DNA of 64,000 nucleotides from Bradyrhizobium sp. CCGB01 (GTDB lineage: Bacteria; Pseudomonadota; Alphaproteobacteria; Rhizobiales; Xanthobacteraceae). The position numbers and the translations under genes are program-made. The notes under the pieces are model-generated. The model worked only from the letters and a program-made list of their open reading frames with translations, was not told where the DNA came from and did no database searches. The DNA lies in NCBI RefSeq assembly GCF_024199795.1, contig NZ_JANADK010000001.1, positions 1,178,001 through 1,242,000 of the forward strand, given 5' to 3'. This document shows positions 58,627 to 64,000 of the stretch, piece by piece (position 1 is the first letter of the stretch; each line of letters opens with the position of its first letter).

Positions 58627-59256
58627 ATGTTCCTGATCGGCCAATACGACTCCCCCTTCGTCCGTCGCGTCGCGATTGCGCTGCGGCTTTACGGCCTCGC
58701 CTTCGAGCATCGGCCGTGGTCGACCTTCGGTGATGCCGACAGGATCGCGCCGTACAATCCGCTGCGGCGCGTGCCGACGCTGGTGCTCGACGACGGCGAG
58801 GCGCTGATCGAGAGCACGATCGTCCTGGACTATCTCGACGAACGCGTCGGGCCGGACAAGGCCATGCTGCCGCAGGCCGGTGCCGAGCGGCGCAAGCACT
58901 TGCGCATCTGCGCGCTTGCCTGCGGTCTCGGCGACAAGGCGGTCAGCCTGCTCTATGAGCGCGTGCTGCGGAAGGAGCAGCTTGCGCTGTGGGTCGAGCG
59001 CTGCCAGGCGCAGATTCTCGACGTGCTCGGCGTGCTGGAGGCCGAGCGCGCGAAGGTGACGACGCCGTACTGGCTTGGCGACCGCATCGGCCATGCCGAC
59101 GTCGCGGTTGCCTGCGTCGTCCGCTTCACCCGCGAAGCGCATCCGCAATTGTTCGACGCGGCGCGCTATCCGGCGCTGTCAGCGCATGCCGAGCGCTGCG
59201 AGGCCCTCGCGCCGTTTCAGGAGATCGTGCAGCCGCTGGCGCCGCCGAAGGGGTGA
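58627..59256 (+). CDS. Glutathione S-transferase family protein
   Basis: A 209-residue GST. The thioredoxin-like domain has FLIGQYDSPFVRRVAIALRLYGLAFEHRPW, cis-proline RRVPTLVLDDGEALIES, and a C-terminal helical domain with YWLGDRIGHADVAVACVVRFT. The Ser in SPFVRRV is the likely glutathione-activating residue. The start is ATG at 58627; a GTG at 58618 would add three residues. The gap before it (58483-58617) holds only a decayed half of the GTAGCCCGGA repeat. Confidence 0.9.
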   Translation: MFLIGQYDSPFVRRVAIALRLYGLAFEHRPWSTFGDADRIAPYNPLRRVPTLVLDDGEALIESTIVLDYLDERVGPDKAMLPQAGAERRKHLRICALACGLGDKAVSLLYERVLRKEQLALWVERCQAQILDVLGVLEAERAKVTTPYWLGDRIGHADVAVACVVRFTREAHPQLFDAARYPALSAHAERCEALAPFQEIVQPLAPPKG

Positions 59257-59262
59257 AGGTGG

Positions 59263-59333
59263 CGTAGCCCGGATGGAGCGCAGCGAAATCCGGAGCAGCG
59301 TCCCCGCATTCTGCTCCGCTCCATGCGGGCTAC
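59263..59333. repeat. CGTAGCCCGGATGGAGC palindromic repeat
   Basis: A 71-base element. Outer GTAGCCCG/CGGGCTAC arms and inner GGAGCAG/CTGCTCC arms. It lies between the convergent GST and the gene at 59343 and may terminate both. Confidence 0.85.
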
Positions 59334-59342
59334 AACCCGATG

Positions 59343-60131
59343 TTATTTCCGCGAACAGGGTTTGATCTCGCCCGCCGCGGTCTTCAGCACGATCGGATTC
59401 GGCGACAGCCTTATCCCGAAGAACAATTGGGAGCCGGACACCTTGTCGTCCGATCCTTCGTGTGCCTCCAGCTCGAGCTTTGCTGCGATCTCGGATGTCA
59501 GCTTGGCCCGCTCCTCCATCGAAATCTTGTTGTGATATTTGATCTCGTAGACGACATCGGCCTCGAGCACGGACCGCGTCTGGCACACGAGGCTGCCGCT
59601 CGAAATGTTCTGGGTGACCGCGTCCTCGCAGTCGGCCTTCAGCAATGCATTCCGGGTCGAGATCAGCAATTCGTCGGAAATCAGCAGAATGTTGGCGTTC
59701 TCGAGCTTGAGGTGAATCGAATCGACCTGCTCCATCCCGGCGACGGCGGAGAGCTTGTCCCTGATCTGGGCGGATACGTCGAGATTCTTCTCGAGCGACT
59801 GCTTCAAGTCCCGGTCCATGGTCCGGGATTTCTGAATCTTGCCGGTCAGGAGCGCGGGGTCGACTTCGCATGTCGGATGCAGCTCCAGCCGGCCATTGCT
59901 GAGATATTCGATCGTGTTGATCGTGCCGGGACCGCCGAACGTGCTCGGCGGCACCACCTCGAAATATCCGGTCTCGGAGAGGATGGCTGTGATCGTCTGC
60001 TTCTTGCGCGGAAACCCGGCCCAGGCCGCAATCATCACCAGGCCTATCGCGACAAATACGCCGCTACCAAGCCAGAACCATTTGCGGCTTCCTACTTTCG
60101 CGGACAGCACAACTGGTTTCGCTCGCCGCAT
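59343..60131 (-). CDS. Unrecognised membrane-anchored periplasmic protein
   Basis: A 262-residue protein that I cannot place in a family. A basic N-terminus (MRRAKPVVLSAKVGSRK) precedes one TM helix at about residues 19-40. The rest is a soluble, presumably periplasmic, alpha/beta domain with a distinctive VVPPSTFGGPGTI segment near 60-71 and four cysteines (88, 168, 183, 259) that could form two disulfides. A helical region with many Glu/Lys/Leu lies at about 200-225. Its first 40 bases overlap the 3' end of a small secreted peptide gene, which implies coupled translation. Confidence 0.7.
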   Translation of the reverse strand: MRRAKPVVLSAKVGSRKWFWLGSGVFVAIGLVMIAAWAGFPRKKQTITAILSETGYFEVVPPSTFGGPGTINTIEYLSNGRLELHPTCEVDPALLTGKIQKSRTMDRDLKQSLEKNLDVSAQIRDKLSAVAGMEQVDSIHLKLENANILLISDELLISTRNALLKADCEDAVTQNISSGSLVCQTRSVLEADVVYEIKYHNKISMEERAKLTSEIAAKLELEAHEGSDDKVSGSQLFFGIRLSPNPIVLKTAAGEIKPCSRK

Positions 60132-60223
60132 GGCACGTAGCCTTTCGGACAGTCGGCCGCGGCAATCGTGGGCAGGACAACAAGGGCGATCGCGGCGACG
60201 AACAGTGCAATGAACTGCTTCAT
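60092..60223 (-). CDS. Small secreted cysteine-rich peptide, 43 residues
   Basis: Read directly from the minus strand: ATG at 60221-60223, TAG at 60092-60094. The first 23 residues are a clear signal peptide (MKQFIALFVAAIALVVLPTI, then AAA). The predicted mature part is about 20 residues and holds four cysteines in a C-x6-C-x6-CC pattern (C25, C32, C39, C40), basic and Gly/Pro-containing. GGGATC lies upstream. It overlaps the start of the 262-residue gene by 40 bases in another frame. The function is unknown, and a disulfide-bonded periplasmic or extracellular peptide is inferred. Confidence 0.6.
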   Translation of the reverse strand: MKQFIALFVAAIALVVLPTIAAADCPKGYVPCGERNQLCCPRK

Positions 60224-60510
60224 ATGCTCGATCCCAAGCAAACCATCGGTTTGAAGGTAGCAGGTCGATAGATTATCGAATCAAGGTTGAGCGGACAAGT
60301 GAACGAGTTCACACCGCTGGGTTCCCGTTCGATAAAAGGCCGGCGAGACGAGCAACGACCCGTGCGCTCCACGCATGCGTGCTGCGAACGGAGCAACTCG
60401 CGCTTCGCTGCGTTCAAGGCGATCGTGCAGCCGCTGGCTCTGCCGAAGGGATGAGGCCTCTTACTAACCCTGAAGGGCATGTGACTTCATGGCGGGAGCC
60501 TGAGCGAGCG

Positions 60511-60644
60511 CCTCGTCCTTCGAGACGACCGCTTTGCGGTCTCCTCAGGATGAGGCTAGGCGGGATCTTTGCGTGTGGAAATTGCTGCCGCGCACTCCGT
60601 CCTCATCCTGAGGGCCCGCCAAAGGCGGGCGTCTCGAAGGATGG
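60511..60644. repeat. Paired CCTCATCCTGAGG hairpin repeats in inverted orientation
   Basis: Two hairpin units at 60511-60555 and 60601-60644 share the CCTCATCCTGAGG and CGAAGGA ends and are inverted relative to each other. They occupy the first half of the gene-free stretch 60224-60888. I see no supported gene in 60224-60510. Confidence 0.8.
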
Positions 60645-60767
60645 CCACAGAAACAGGCTGCAAATGCGATTGCTCACCCTGGAGAGTCCTCCAGGGAGGA
60701 TGGGGACCGTGCGGCACCGCATCCGCCGGAGCGAAACTGGCGCGGTGGGCGATGATGGAATGTTACA

Positions 60768-60868
60768 GGTGTTTTGCCCGACGGAGCAAGTCGCTTCGGG
60801 AAGTCAGAAATTCCTCAAGCCTTTCAACCCCATCGCTACTGTGCATGGGGTTGTTTTTCAGCTTTTTG
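60768..60868 (+). other. Conserved-looking repeat element ending in a terminator-like hairpin
   Basis: It begins TGTTTTGCCCGACGGAGCAA and ends in a nine-base perfect stem CAACCCCAT/ATGGGGTTG (60825-60833 and 60845-60853), followed by GTTTTTCAGCTTTTTG. I recall a similar TTTTGCCCGACG...CATGGGGTTGTTTTT element from other Bradyrhizobium genomes. No gene lies directly upstream on the plus strand, so it could be a small RNA with its own terminator or a dispersed repeat. Confidence 0.5.
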
Positions 60869-60888
60869 TTTTTGGAGCGAAGGCGGAC

Positions 60889-64000
<3,112 letters not shown>

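Overview
The window looks like chromosome from an alphaproteobacterium of the Bradyrhizobium/Rhodopseudomonas group (Nitrobacteraceae). GC content is high and Shine-Dalgarno sites are conventional. Branched-chain-amino-acid-type (Liv) ABC transporters and CoA-dependent catabolic operons are abundant. Many intergenic gaps hold long palindromic repeats of types I associate with these genomes. This placement is inferred from gene content and repeat style, not from a marker gene. I saw no rRNA, tRNA, CRISPR array, transposase or phage gene.

Left part (1-18.9 kb): an acyl-CoA synthetase cut by the window edge, a quinone-oxidoreductase-like MDR enzyme, an AraC regulator, a beta-barrel outer-membrane protein, an MFS transporter, a zinc-ribbon/metallo-beta-lactamase-fold protein, a MetX-like hydrolase, a fatty acid desaturase, a crotonase-fold protein without its catalytic glutamates, a cyclic-nucleotide-gated K+ channel, a membrane-anchored TAXI receptor and several small proteins. 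Two separate modules pair a WYL/YafY-type regulator with a divergent glutathione S-transferase gene, and each has clear inverted-repeat operator candidates.

Middle part (18.9-37 kb): this resembles a phenylpropanoid (ferulate/p-coumarate) locus. One operon reads hydratase, feruloyl-CoA synthetase, SDR dehydrogenase, thioesterase and periplasmic binding protein. Next come a DctPQM TRAP transporter, pobA (4-hydroxybenzoate to protocatechuate) and a Liv-type ABC transporter with a fused permease-ATPase and no binding protein of its own, transcribed divergently from a MarR regulator. A TTAT-N5-ATAA motif recurs upstream of the hydratase/ligase operon and of pobA. Inverted copies of one long repeat bracket the Liv/MarR block.

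Right part (37-56 kb): after a glycerate kinase come three closely similar periplasmic binding proteins in tandem, a complete LivMHFG set and an IclR regulator, all on the minus strand. Divergent from them is a plus-strand operon whose order matches the dicarboxylate beta-oxidation genes pimF-A-B-C-D of Rhodopseudomonas palustris, followed by an SDR gene. A perfect IclR-type palindrome lies between the two units. I infer a coupled uptake and beta-oxidation system for dicarboxylic or fatty acids.

Right edge (56-64 kb): glycerol kinase, a GNAT acetyltransferase, a glutathione S-transferase, an unrecognised membrane-anchored protein whose start overlaps a 43-residue cysteine-rich secreted peptide gene, a repeat-rich gap of about 660 bases, and metH (B12-dependent methionine synthase) running off the window.
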